From Fundidesulfovibrio magnetotacticus (lineage in GTDB: Bacteria; Desulfobacterota; Desulfovibrionia; Desulfovibrionales; Desulfovibrionaceae): DNA of 64,000 nt. The first letter of the stretch is position 1, and each line of letters opens with the position of its first letter. The translations under genes were made by a program, and so were the position numbers. The notes under the pieces are model-generated. The model was not told the origin of the DNA and searched no databases. It saw only the letters and a program-made list of their open reading frames with translations. The stretch spans positions 1-64,000 of the forward strand of contig NZ_BLTE01000009.1 in assembly GCF_013019105.1 (NCBI RefSeq), written 5' to 3'. Positions 13,560-21,588 of the stretch are shown one piece after another.

Positions 13560-13586
13560 TGTCAAAAAGCGGGGTTCGCCCCGCGC
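13560..13586 (-). promoter_or_regulatory. terminator hairpin in the carB leader (possible attenuator)
   Basis: On the minus strand a perfect GCGGGG/CCCCGC stem (13569-13574 with 13579-13584, tetraloop CGAA) is followed directly by TTTTT (13568-13564). It lies about 60 bases upstream of the carB start and downstream of any carB promoter in the lspA-carB gap. No minus-strand gene precedes it that would need terminating. A second dyad (TCGCGC/GCGCGA, 13542-13556) follows, so the leader could switch between structures. Confidence 0.55.
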
Positions 13587-13641
13587 GAGGGTTTACGCAA
13601 CTTCCCCATCGCCTGCAAGACAATTGAGGCCTCCGGGTCGA

Positions 13642-13669
13642 TTGACTTCCGGGCCAGCTTGCTTAAAGG
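13642..13669 (+). promoter_or_regulatory. candidate promoter of the lspA operon
   Basis: TTGACT (13642-13647) and TAAAGG (13664-13669) are 16 bases apart, about 30 bases upstream of the lspA GTG. The -10 is weak, so this is tentative. Confidence 0.35.
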
Positions 13670-13699
13670 AATTGCCGGACCAACCGGAGGAAACCCGTC

Positions 13700-14185
13700 G
13701 TGAAGCCCCAATACGTCCTGGCCGGAAGCCTGGCCGCCGTGGTGACCCTGCTCGACCAGCTCACCAAGTTCCAGGTTCAGAAGGCCCTGCCCCTCTTCGC
13801 CACGCGCGAGGTGCTGCCCGGCTTTTTCAATCTGGTGCACATCCTCAACAAGGGAGCGGCCTTCGGCTTCCTCAACGACCCCGACACCTCCTGGCAGACC
13901 TATTTCTTCATCGCCGTGGTGGCGCTGGCCGTGGTGATCGTGCTCAACCTGCTCTCCAAGGCCGACAACGAGCCGCGACTCTTCGTGGTTTCCCTGGGTC
14001 TCATCCTGGGAGGCGCGCTGGGCAACCTGGCCGACCGCGTGCGCCTGGGAGAGGTGGTGGACTTCCTCGACTTCCACCTGGGCGGCTACCACTGGCCCGC
14101 CTTCAACGTGGCGGACATCGCCATCACCCTGGGGTCGCTGGCGCTCATCTTCTCCTGCTACCTGCGCGGGAAGAAACCCCGGTGA
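13700..14185 (+). CDS. lspA: lipoprotein signal peptidase
   Basis: LspA is an inner-membrane aspartyl protease that removes signal peptides from prolipoproteins after lipid attachment. The 161 residues have four hydrophobic segments. The family boxes NKGAAFGFL and GALGNLADRVRLGEVVDFLDF carry the conserved asparagine and aspartates, including the catalytic pair. The GTG start at 13700 has GGAGG nine bases upstream. It leads a six-gene plus-strand run that includes a predicted lipoprotein at 14455, a likely substrate. Confidence 0.93.
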   Translation: MKPQYVLAGSLAAVVTLLDQLTKFQVQKALPLFATREVLPGFFNLVHILNKGAAFGFLNDPDTSWQTYFFIAVVALAVVIVLNLLSKADNEPRLFVVSLGLILGGALGNLADRVRLGEVVDFLDFHLGGYHWPAFNVADIAITLGSLALIFSCYLRGKKPR

Positions 14186-14236
14186 GGCCCCGCAGCCTTG
14201 CCAAACGCCGCGCCCGGAGATAGCTAGGAGCCACTT

Positions 14237-14458
14237 ATGGACTTGACCGCCACCATCGCGGGGTATCCCCTCTGGTTCTTTCTCGTGCTTGCATTGCCCG
14301 TTTTCATCAACTTCTGGGCCATCTCGCACGCGTTCTACCGCAACTTCCCCACCGTCCAGGAAAAGATGGTCTGGCTCTGCCTGGCCGTCTTCGTGCCGGT
14401 CCTGGGCGGCATCGCCTACATCGTGGCCGGCCGCAAGAGAGGTACGAAACCGTCATGA
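14237..14458 (+). CDS. PLDc_N-domain small membrane protein
   Basis: The protein has 73 residues and two transmembrane helices, the second ending in a GxxYIVAGR-type turn (VPVLGGIAYIVAGRKRG). This is the pattern of the phospholipase D N-terminal (PLDc_N) family, here as a stand-alone protein without nuclease motifs. Its function is unknown. Its stop codon overlaps the next start (ATGA at 14455-14458), so translation is probably coupled. Confidence 0.65.
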   Translation: MDLTATIAGYPLWFFLVLALPVFINFWAISHAFYRNFPTVQEKMVWLCLAVFVPVLGGIAYIVAGRKRGTKPS

Positions 14459-15285
14459 CCATGCGCAAACGCCTCGCGGCCCTGGCCGCACTGGCGCTGC
14501 TCTCCGGCTGCGCCGGCACCGACGCCGCGCCCGGCCCCGTCAAGGGCAAGCCCATCGACCCGGCCGCCCAGGCCCAGGCCAACTTCGTGGCAGAGTTCGA
14601 GGGACTCAAATCCCAGGTGCAGCGCCTCAACGCCGAGGTTGAGGACCTGAACCTCCAAATCCGCACCCTCACCGACGGCGACGGCAGCGGCGGCGGCGGA
14701 GCAACCCTCCCCGAGCTCTCCAAGCGCATCGCCAAGGTGGAGGGCAACCTCAAGATGATGGGCTCCCAGCTGGGCGTGGAAGTGGACGGGCAGCAGCCCG
14801 CCGCCGGACAGCAGCCCGGCCAGGGACAGGCCCCGGGACAGCCCCCCGCCGTGCAGCAGCCCGGCCCCCAGGCCCAGGCCCAGCCCCCCGCCCGGACCGA
14901 CGTGGCCCCCGCTTCCGGCGCCGACCCCGCCGAGGCCCTCTACACCAAGGGCATGCAGTCCTTCCAGGCCAAGGACTACGACCGGGCCATCGGCCTCTGG
15001 CACGACGTGGCCAAGACCTATTCCAAACACGCCCTGGCCCCCAACGCCTACTTCTGGCTGGGCGAGGCCTACTTCCAGAAGAACGACTGGACCCAGGCCG
15101 TGCTCAACTACAACGAGGTGGTCGAGAAGTTCCCCAAGAGCAACAAGACCCCCTCGGCCATGCTCAAGATGGGCATGGCGTTCCAGAAGCTCAACAAGAA
15201 GGACGCCGCCCGGCTCATGTTCCAGGATCTCATCAAGAAGTTCCCGGATTCCGCCGAGGCGCGCCGCGCCAAAACCCTTCTCTAA
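14455..15285 (+). CDS. YbgF/CpoB-like TPR lipoprotein
   Basis: This 276-residue envelope protein has a lipoprotein signal ending in the lipobox LLSGC (cysteine at about 21). A short coiled coil follows (about residues 45-90), then a low-complexity glutamine/proline/alanine linker (about residues 105-145), then C-terminal tetratricopeptide repeats. The repeat block beginning EALYTKGMQSFQAKDYDRAI is typical of YbgF/CpoB, the periplasmic partner of TolA that coordinates envelope constriction. No tol or pal gene is visible in the window. It overlaps the preceding gene by 4 bases and precedes the ferredoxin by 12. Confidence 0.75.
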   Translation: MTMRKRLAALAALALLSGCAGTDAAPGPVKGKPIDPAAQAQANFVAEFEGLKSQVQRLNAEVEDLNLQIRTLTDGDGSGGGGATLPELSKRIAKVEGNLKMMGSQLGVEVDGQQPAAGQQPGQGQAPGQPPAVQQPGPQAQAQPPARTDVAPASGADPAEALYTKGMQSFQAKDYDRAIGLWHDVAKTYSKHALAPNAYFWLGEAYFQKNDWTQAVLNYNEVVEKFPKSNKTPSAMLKMGMAFQKLNKKDAARLMFQDLIKKFPDSAEARRAKTLL

Positions 15286-15297
15286 AGGTTCCGCAGC

Positions 15298-15726
15298 ATG
15301 AGCGACACCCGCCGCATCTTCCACCTGAGCTTCCCCCCGGACACCTCGGGGCAGCCCATCGTCTGCAACATCATCAAGCTCTTCGACCTGTGCTTCAACA
15401 TCCTCAAGGCCCAGATCAACCCGCGCGAGGTGGGCGAAATGGTCCTGGAGATCCACGGCCTGGAGCAGGCCGTGCGCGACGGCATCGAATATCTTGAAGA
15501 GCACGGCGTCAAGGTGACCCCCGTGGCCCAGAAGGTGCGCAAGGACGAAGACCTCTGCGTTCACTGCGGCGTGTGCACCGCCCTGTGCCGCCCCAAGGCC
15601 CTGGAGATCGACCGGACAACCTGGCGCGTGCGCCTGGATTCCGAAAAGTGCGTGGCTTGCGGGCTGTGCGTGAAGGTCTGCCCCGTCAAGGCCATGGAGA
15701 CCCAGTTGGAGAACGGCGTCCTCTAA
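15298..15726 (+). CDS. NIL-domain 2[4Fe-4S] ferredoxin
   Basis: The protein has 142 residues. The first 75 or so match the NIL domain first described in methionine ABC transporters, starting RRIFHLSFPPDTSGQPIV. The rest is a two-cluster ferredoxin with CVHCGVCTALCRP and CVACGLCVKVCPV, all eight cysteines present. Such fusions are common in anaerobes and are thought to serve sulfur or methionine metabolism; the partner is unknown. It lies within the lspA-cheZ run and is read in the same direction. Confidence 0.8.
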   Translation: MSDTRRIFHLSFPPDTSGQPIVCNIIKLFDLCFNILKAQINPREVGEMVLEIHGLEQAVRDGIEYLEEHGVKVTPVAQKVRKDEDLCVHCGVCTALCRPKALEIDRTTWRVRLDSEKCVACGLCVKVCPVKAMETQLENGVL

Positions 15727-15741
15727 CCCCACGGAGCGTCC

Positions 15742-16275
15742 ATGGCCGAGGAACAACGCACGTACCTGCGCATCCCCACCAACCTGCGCGGCAGGTTGCG
15801 CCTGCTTTCAACGGGGACCGAGCTGCCCCTGTTCCGTGAGGCTCCCATCGCCAACTTAAGCGTCTCGGCCCACGAGCTCAAGAGCTCCGGCCTGAGCGAG
15901 GCGCTGGTGAACACCCTGATGGCCATGGACCGCAAGCTGGACCTGATCATCGGCATCCACGCCCAGGACAGCCTCCAGGCGGACTTCCCCTGCCCCGTGG
16001 ACGCCGTGGAGATCTCCGGCGCAGGGGTCAAGGTTGCCTCCGCGGAGCCCCTGCACCTCAAGACGGGCCAGCACGTGGAAGTGGTGCTCACCCTCACCCA
16101 GCTGCCCGTGCGCATGGCCGGGGCCATAGCCCAGGTGGTGCGCGAGGAGGAGGTGGACGGCCGCACGATCTGGGCGCTCGATTTCACCAAAATCCGTGAC
16201 AGGGACCTGGAAACCATCGTACAGTTCGTCTTCCAGACCCAGCGGGACGAACTGCGCCTGAAAAAGTGGGAGTAA
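15742..16275 (+). CDS. PilZ-like c-di-GMP-binding domain protein
   Basis: This 177-residue cytoplasmic protein has an N-terminal segment rich in arginine (YLRIPTNLRGRLR), a helical region (MAMDRKLDLIIGI), then a beta-rich C-terminal half with VEISGAGVKV, which resembles the PilZ (D/N)xSxxG motif. The aspartate/asparagine is glutamate here, so c-di-GMP binding is uncertain. It ends 4 bases before the cheZ start, which suggests a shared motility or signalling role. Confidence 0.6.
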   Translation: MAEEQRTYLRIPTNLRGRLRLLSTGTELPLFREAPIANLSVSAHELKSSGLSEALVNTLMAMDRKLDLIIGIHAQDSLQADFPCPVDAVEISGAGVKVASAEPLHLKTGQHVEVVLTLTQLPVRMAGAIAQVVREEEVDGRTIWALDFTKIRDRDLETIVQFVFQTQRDELRLKKWE

Positions 16276-16279
16276 GCCG

Positions 16280-17017
16280 GTGACAGCCAAGCACGAGACC
16301 ATGATCGAAGAGGTGATGGACCGCTACATGGACGAGATGGTGGAGAACCTCAAATCCGCCATCACCCAGGCCGTGGAAAAGGAACTCTCGCGCTCGCTGA
16401 CCCGGTCGCTCCTCCAGAGCGAATTCTACAAGCGCCTCAGCGAGGACATGCGCGGCGGCCTCCAGTCCATCTACAAGGAGCTGGCCAGCGCCCGCCAGGA
16501 GAACGGCGGCCCGGAGATCGCCAAGGAGAAGAAGCGCGCGGACCAGCTCTTCAGCGAGGCCGCGCAACAGCTCGACGACATCCTGGCCACCACCGAGAAG
16601 GCCACCGGCGACATCATGGACATCGTCGAGAAGCACATGGAGACCCAGGCCAAGTCCAACCAGATCCTGCACTCGCTCAAGTCCGGCGGCGTCACTAAGG
16701 AGCATCTCAAAGAGCTGCGCGACATGAGCGACGAGCTCAACGCCGACCTCATGAGCATCATGACCGCCCTCTCCTTCCAGGACCTCACCGGCCAGCGCAT
16801 CAAGCGCATCATCGGGGCCATCAAGAACGTGGAGTCCATCGTGCTGGACCTCTACCTCTCCACGGGCCTCAAGGTGCGCGCCCACGAGCAGGAGCCCGAG
16901 AAGACCATCGAGGAGATCGACGCCCAGGCCACCCGCCAGGTGAACGAGCTCAAAGGGCCGCAGCTGGAGTCCAACCAGGCCTCCGTGGACGACCTGCTGG
17001 CCTCGCTGGGGATGTAG
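16280..17017 (+). CDS. cheZ: CheZ-type CheY-P phosphatase
   Basis: CheZ dephosphorylates CheY-P. The 245-residue protein is almost all helix and coiled coil. It carries the catalytic segment FQDLTGQRIKRI with D168 and Q172 at the same D-x3-Q spacing as the E. coli catalytic pair. Its last residues, VDDLLASLGM, match the C-terminal CheY-binding peptide of CheZ. I chose the GTG at 16280, which has GGGAG seven bases upstream. It ends its operon just before a strong terminator. No cheY or cheA is in the window. Confidence 0.85.
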   Translation: MTAKHETMIEEVMDRYMDEMVENLKSAITQAVEKELSRSLTRSLLQSEFYKRLSEDMRGGLQSIYKELASARQENGGPEIAKEKKRADQLFSEAAQQLDDILATTEKATGDIMDIVEKHMETQAKSNQILHSLKSGGVTKEHLKELRDMSDELNADLMSIMTALSFQDLTGQRIKRIIGAIKNVESIVLDLYLSTGLKVRAHEQEPEKTIEEIDAQATRQVNELKGPQLESNQASVDDLLASLGM

Positions 17018-17066
17018 GGGAAGAGACGGCCCGTCGAGCCGGGCGAACGGGCAAGATTTTTCTTTG

Positions 17067-17092
17067 CGGGGGCTGCGGCCCCCGTTTTATTT
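17067..17092 (+). terminator. terminator of the lspA-cheZ operon
   Basis: A perfect 7-bp stem (CGGGGGC at 17067-17073, GCCCCCG at 17078-17084) with loop TGCG is followed by TTTTATTT. It lies 50 bases past the cheZ stop and overlaps the end of the convergent small gene. Confidence 0.85.
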
Positions 17093-17314
17093 GTGGGAAT
17101 GAAGGCCGTTATCGCGCTCGTCTTCCAGGTTCGCCAACGGTTCAGGGAGTCTTTCGGGTTGGCCTGGATATGTTATCACGATCCTGCCGTCCTCAATGAC
17201 CACGATGGCCGTACCCCAGCGCGCGGCGTCCTCTCTGGCACGCTGCCCGGCCCTAATGAGCGCTTTCTCGATGTCCTTTGTATCAAGTGATTTAAACCCT
17301 TGTTTCTGGGACAC
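17087..17314 (-). CDS. small protein of the AT-rich islet
   Basis: The protein has 75 residues. A helix rich in charged residues (KDIEKALIRAGQRAREDAARWG) is followed by a strand pair (TAIVVIEDGRIVITYPG) and a polar tail. I do not recognise it with confidence. Small proteins of this shape are often encoded beside larger effectors and some act as antitoxins. It starts 12 bases after the stop of the zinc-ribbon gene on the same strand. Its GC content is clearly below the chromosomal norm, like its partner's. Confidence 0.55.
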   Translation of the reverse strand: MSQKQGFKSLDTKDIEKALIRAGQRAREDAARWGTAIVVIEDGRIVITYPGQPERLPEPLANLEDERDNGLHSHK

Positions 17315-17326
17315 AAACGATTTCTC

Positions 17327-18295
17327 TTATGGCTTTCGACCAAATGAATTATTAACTATTTCCACAACAGCCTTCACCGATGAATAACAATTTAGAGCTT
17401 GCGTCCTGCCAACTACTTCTGCATGCGCAAACTTGTTCGCAAGACTGATTGCAGCTTTAGCCATAGAGCGCTCTTCCTTTTTCTTGCCGCCCACCAACAA
17501 TTCACCAACAACAAGCTCAATCTTTGTCAGCGCATTTGAATATGAAGACTTATCAGGCTGAAAAGCACCATGTTTAGATTCATCATAAATTTCGCCTGCC
17601 AGTTTTACCAAGGACTCTCTGCACGAATGAGCACAATTTTGAAAATATGATGTGCTTTCACCGAGATGTAGATTTGTATGAGCAGCATCCAATGCTTGAT
17701 TAACGGAATCCCACGGCGTCCGGGCACACTTAACAACTGCAGATGACTTAAACTCTCGTAATTTATCACGACCATCGATCTCTAACCGTACACAATATGC
17801 CCAAGCATCACCCAACTCTCCATCATCGCAATACGTGACATAACCAACTCTAACCAAGTATTTCATGTAGTAACGAAATGCATCCTCGTCACCACCATTG
17901 ACAATTGGAAAATCGTAATGATCAACAATGAGAACAGTTTTTCCAGGAGACTTTGTTTTATGATTAATATATTTTAGAACCCTGACAATACTATCTTCCT
18001 CGGAAATCTGTCGATGCAAATTGCTTTCCAACTTTATGCGATACGAATCGACAGTTGGCACCTCTCCATAATATTCATTGCGTTCTCTTGTCCACGACGA
18101 CAAAAATGGAAGGGACTTTTGCCATTTTTCATATTGAACCATGGTGTTTGCCGTACCTGTGATATTATATTTACCACATCTCGGACAATCGAACGCTACG
18201 CTGTCCCCACTTTCCCCAGTGTCGCTATATATATCATTCCCATCATAACGACAAATTGGACAGGTATGTATGCCTTTTGTACTTTGATTCATCAT
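17327..18295 (-). CDS. zinc-ribbon protein of an AT-rich islet, possible defence effector
   Basis: The protein has 322 residues if started at the tandem ATG at 18295 (MMNQSTKG); the frame is open upstream into the end of the next gene, where no good start is seen. An N-terminal zinc ribbon has CPICR and CPRCGKYNITGTA. The middle (EDAFRYYMKYLVRVGYVTY) looks like a winged helix. The C-terminal helices (CAHSCRESLVKLAGEIYDE and LANKFAHAEVVGRTQALNCY) recall DUF4145/HEPN-like domains, though no clear RxxxxH motif is present. Codon use is strongly AT-rich, unlike everything around it, so it is probably acquired. Function is unknown. Confidence 0.6.
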   Translation of the reverse strand: MMNQSTKGIHTCPICRYDGNDIYSDTGESGDSVAFDCPRCGKYNITGTANTMVQYEKWQKSLPFLSSWTRERNEYYGEVPTVDSYRIKLESNLHRQISEEDSIVRVLKYINHKTKSPGKTVLIVDHYDFPIVNGGDEDAFRYYMKYLVRVGYVTYCDDGELGDAWAYCVRLEIDGRDKLREFKSSAVVKCARTPWDSVNQALDAAHTNLHLGESTSYFQNCAHSCRESLVKLAGEIYDESKHGAFQPDKSSYSNALTKIELVVGELLVGGKKKEERSMAKAAISLANKFAHAEVVGRTQALNCYSSVKAVVEIVNNSFGRKP

Positions 18296-18333
18296 ATTCA
18301 CGCCCAACGTTAGAGATGATTGACTATTGACAG

Positions 18334-19608
18334 CTATTCCTTCTTGCCCCCGTACTGCTTGCGCCATTCGTCCAAAAAGAGAATGGCCGTCTCCACGGCG
18401 TCCAGCTTCCCGGCCCTGGCGCGAAGCGCCCAGACCAGATCCTTGAAGGGCACGTCCTCGGAGAGCCCCAGGCTGGCCAGCAGCTCCCGGGCCCTTCCGG
18501 CGTAGGCCTCCGGCAGGGCGTCCAGGGCCGATTCCTCGTTTCGCGGGGCGGGCCAGCCCTCAAGGCGCTCCTCCAGGAAGGCCAGGAGCGTTCGCATGCG
18601 CGCCTGATAGGTGTGATCCCTGAGCGCCCTGGCGCGAGCGCGCTCCGCCCAGGCCCTGCGCTCCTCCGGGGCGCGCAGGAAGTGCTCCAGGCGCTCCTTC
18701 AGCTCCTCCATGCTCCCGAAGGTGGCCAGTTCGTCCGGGCCGAAGAGCTCCGGCAGCAGCTCGCGGCGGTCCACCAGCTGAAAGGCCCCGCACATGGCCA
18801 GCTCGAAGGTGCGCGGGTTCACGAAATCGCCGCCCGAGACCAGTTCCTTGGCGCTCACGCTGGAGTGCAGGTTCAGGTTCACGGCCGTGGCGTTGAACAC
18901 CTTCACGGCGTCCTCGGGGCTCACCCGCTCGCCCCCGCGCTGCACCAGGGGGGCCAGGACCTCGTCGCCGTCCCAGTCCGAGCCCCAGATCTTCAGGCCA
19001 TGGCCCATCAGCTCCCGGAAGGCCAGGCGGCGGTTGGGGTAGCCCGCGCCCAGGAAGGAGACCTCGGCCCCGTAGATGCGCCGCTCCACCGGGGTGGGTT
19101 CCAGGGGCTTGTGGAAGGCCGGGTCGGCGGCCAGGGGCAAATAGAGGCTGTTGGGCTGCCCGGCCTGGGCCAGCTTCTCGGGAAAATCGCCCTTCTGGAT
19201 CACGGCGAAGGCATCGTAGTGGCGCGCGTAGGACTCCCAGTAGGTGAAGAGCCGGTGGTCCTCCACGAACCACATCACCGTGGGCGTGCCCGCCTGCTTC
19301 AGACGCTTGAGCACCTGGCGAGAGAGAGGGGCCTGGGCCATGGCAAGCACCAGGTCGGGCTGGAAGGTCTCGGCCTTGGCCAGGATGGCCTGGCCCACCA
19401 CCTGGAGGAAGGCGTGCTCCAGGTAGTCCAGGCGCTCGGTGGTGACCCGCAGGGTCTTGAGGGCCGAGAAGGCCCCGTGGAACGCCGGCGCGTCGAACAT
19501 CTCCACGCTGTGGCCCAGGGAGGCCAGGGCGTCGCGACAATAACGCCCGACCGGCAGGGAGCCGCCGTAGAGCGGCAGGACCACGAGCACGCGCAGGGGT
19601 CGGTTCAT
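18334..19608 (-). CDS. CgeB-like family 1 glycosyltransferase
   Basis: This 424-residue GT-B glycosyltransferase resembles the CgeB/DUF3880 group. The N-terminal Rossmann half begins LRVLVVLPLYGGSLPVGRY and includes TPTVMWFVEDHRLFTYW. The C-terminal half has EVSFLGAGYPNRR and the donor-site block GGDFVNPRTFELAMCGAFQL, then a helical tail. It overlaps the heptosyltransferase-like gene by 4 bases (ATGA), so the pair is translationally coupled and probably acts in surface polysaccharide or flagellin glycosylation. The acceptor is unknown. Confidence 0.75.
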   Translation of the reverse strand: MNRPLRVLVVLPLYGGSLPVGRYCRDALASLGHSVEMFDAPAFHGAFSALKTLRVTTERLDYLEHAFLQVVGQAILAKAETFQPDLVLAMAQAPLSRQVLKRLKQAGTPTVMWFVEDHRLFTYWESYARHYDAFAVIQKGDFPEKLAQAGQPNSLYLPLAADPAFHKPLEPTPVERRIYGAEVSFLGAGYPNRRLAFRELMGHGLKIWGSDWDGDEVLAPLVQRGGERVSPEDAVKVFNATAVNLNLHSSVSAKELVSGGDFVNPRTFELAMCGAFQLVDRRELLPELFGPDELATFGSMEELKERLEHFLRAPEERRAWAERARARALRDHTYQARMRTLLAFLEERLEGWPAPRNEESALDALPEAYAGRARELLASLGLSEDVPFKDLVWALRARAGKLDAVETAILFLDEWRKQYGGKKE

Positions 19609-20831
19609 AAAAGCTCATGTAACGGTTGAGGTTTGTCCAGCAGCCAGTCAGGCTCCTCTTCCAGGCGCTCGGCCAGTTCGGGCTCGGGAGGCAGCGTCCG
19701 ACCTCCCGCAAGGCCCAGGTGGCGGGCCACGAAGCCGCGCAGCCGCGCGCGCCCGTCCTCCATGCCGTCCGTGCCCGCGAAGGGCTCGCAGAGCGCGCCC
19801 AGGGCGTCGAAGCCCGTGCGCAAGCCCACGAGCCCGGGCGGCGGATCGCCCGCGAGCCTGCCCGAGACGAGGCGCAGGAACTCCCGGCGGCGGAAGGCCT
19901 CCAGGCAGGCCCAGCCGTTGGGGCACGGGACGGACTCCCGGCAGGGCGAGCAGGGCTGCACGGCCTGCCAGACCGTGTGCCCGGGGCCGTAGGGACCCGT
20001 CTCGTGGCACCAGGCCGAGGAGAGGAAGAAGGCCGTCACGGGCACGCCCAGGTGCGCGGCCAGGTGCATGGCCCCGGTGTCCGGGGTGAGCACGCGGTCC
20101 AGCCCCTCGACGCGGCCAGCCAGTTCCGTGAGCGAGGTGCGCCCCGTGAGGTCCTGGACGCGCGCCGCCAGCTTCGGCGGCAGCAGGGAGGCCAGGGCCT
20201 TGGCCGCCGGACGCTCGGCGGCGGTGCCCAGCAGCAGGATGTCCTCTCCGGTCACGGCGGGCAGCACGGCCTGCACTACACCGGCCAGGACGTCGGGCGG
20301 CAGGGAGCGTCGAGATTCGCGCCCGGCCAGCACCACGCCCAGCCCCCCTCCCCGCCCCTCGGGCGCGGGGTTCACGGCCTCGGGAGCGGCCATGGGCAGG
20401 GCGAAGGCGGCCCAATAATCTTCCAGGTTCACCCCGCCGTGGCGGCGGTTTCGGGTCCAGCGCAGGGCCATGGAGGCCCAGGGATCGCGCAGGGGCTGGC
20501 CCTGGTGGAGCTTGTGGCCGCGCACGACGCCGGGGTCGAAAAGGGCCGATACGGCCAGGCTCATGCCCGAGTGGTTGAGGTTGTGGACGCGGTAAAAGTC
20601 CACGCACGCCAGTTCCGCCAGGACGCGCTCCGCGGCGGCCGGGTCCGGGCGGGAGTGGGCGTCCAGGGCGTGCACCGCAGCCCGCGGGTAGACCAGCCGT
20701 GCCAGGGCGTCCAGGGAGCGGTCCACCAGCAGGTGGACCACGCGCCCGGCGGCCTCCAGGCCCAGCACGAGGCGCTTGGTCTGGAGCAGGTCGCCGAAGC
20801 GCGCCAGTTGGATCACCAGGGCCGGTTTCAT
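19605..20831 (-). CDS. GT9 heptosyltransferase-like protein
   Basis: This 408-residue member of glycosyltransferase family 9 (ADP-heptose:LPS heptosyltransferase type) opens with VIQLARFGDLLQTKRL and has the donor-site block LTPDTGAMHLAAHLGVPVTAFF. The cysteine-rich stretch PCSPCRESVPCPNGWAC (about residue 305) is common in this branch. It transfers sugars during lipopolysaccharide core or related glycan assembly. I chose ATG 20831, preceded by AAAGG; the open frame extends 81 bases further but lacks family sequence. It is divergent from the siroheme gene and coupled to the CgeB-like gene. Confidence 0.78.
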   Translation of the reverse strand: MKPALVIQLARFGDLLQTKRLVLGLEAAGRVVHLLVDRSLDALARLVYPRAAVHALDAHSRPDPAAAERVLAELACVDFYRVHNLNHSGMSLAVSALFDPGVVRGHKLHQGQPLRDPWASMALRWTRNRRHGGVNLEDYWAAFALPMAAPEAVNPAPEGRGGGLGVVLAGRESRRSLPPDVLAGVVQAVLPAVTGEDILLLGTAAERPAAKALASLLPPKLAARVQDLTGRTSLTELAGRVEGLDRVLTPDTGAMHLAAHLGVPVTAFFLSSAWCHETGPYGPGHTVWQAVQPCSPCRESVPCPNGWACLEAFRRREFLRLVSGRLAGDPPPGLVGLRTGFDALGALCEPFAGTDGMEDGRARLRGFVARHLGLAGGRTLPPEPELAERLEEEPDWLLDKPQPLHELL

Positions 20832-20910
20832 GGTCCTTTGGGTTATCCCAAGGCCGGGGGGAAAGAAAGTGGCTTTGCGGTCCGGGCGGGATTTGTTATG
20901 GTGCCCCGCC

Positions 20911-21588
20911 ATGCGATATTATCCACTCTTCGCGGACCTCTCCCGCAAGCGCTGCCTCGTGGTCGGCGCCGGCGAGGTGGGGCAGCGCAAAATCGGCGCG
21001 TTGGCCTCCTGCGGGGCCAGCGAGATCCTCGTGCTGGACACGCGCGAGCCCGACGCCTCCATGGGCGAGGTGCTCGCCCTGCCCGGCGTCTCCTTCGAGC
21101 AACGCTCCTTCAAGGACGAGGACCTGGACGGCCGCTTCCTGGTGATCGCCTCCACGTCCGACGAGGAGCTCAACTGGCGCATCAGCCGCGCCTGCGAGGC
21201 CAGGGGCATCCTCTGCAACATCGTGGACCAGCCCGAGAAGTGCAGCTTCATCGTGCCGGCCCTCTTCACCCAGGGTGACCTCACGGTGGCCATCTCCACC
21301 GGGGGGGCCTCCCCGGCCCTGGCGCGCAAGATCCGCAAGGGCCTGGGCGAGTTCCTGGGCACGGAATACGGTGCGGCGCTCCTGCTCATGAGCAGGCTGC
21401 GCCCCCTGGTGCTGGAACTGGGGCTCGGCTCGCCGCGCAACGGGGCCATCTTCCGGGGCCTGGTGGACTCCGGCCTTCTGGAGGCCCTGGAGGCCAGGGA
21501 CCAGGCCACGGCCGCCGACCTGTTGGAACGGCACATTCCGACGCAGCTTGCCCCCCGCATCCCGGAGCTCCTGGATGGACTTTGCTGA
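20911..21588 (+). CDS. precorrin-2 dehydrogenase / sirohydrochlorin ferrochelatase-like
   Basis: This 225-residue homologue of the CysG N-terminal/Met8p module oxidises precorrin-2 to sirohydrochlorin with NAD, toward siroheme and the alternative heme route. The Rossmann motif is CLVVGAGEVGQRKIGAL; further family blocks are NIVDQPEKCSFIVPA and ISTGGASPALARKIR. The start ATG 20911 gives MRYYPLFADLSRKRC, the typical opening. It overlaps the CcsA-like gene by 14 bases. Siroheme is needed by dissimilatory sulfite reductase, in keeping with a sulfate reducer. Confidence 0.88.
   Translation: MRYYPLFADLSRKRCLVVGAGEVGQRKIGALASCGASEILVLDTREPDASMGEVLALPGVSFEQRSFKDEDLDGRFLVIASTSDEELNWRISRACEARGILCNIVDQPEKCSFIVPALFTQGDLTVAISTGGASPALARKIRKGLGEFLGTEYGAALLLMSRLRPLVLELGLGSPRNGAIFRGLVDSGLLEALEARDQATAADLLERHIPTQLAPRIPELLDGLC

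Noticed and set aside
13560-13565. TTGACA on the minus strand just after the carB leader hairpin, as a -35
   Set aside because: No -10-like hexamer lies 16-18 bases downstream (the position reads ACGCTC).
18296-18320. Integron attC-like core (GCCCAAC next to GTTAGAG) upstream of the AT-rich gene
   Set aside because: The second half does not fit GTTRRRY fully and no partner site or integrase is found, so chance is likely.
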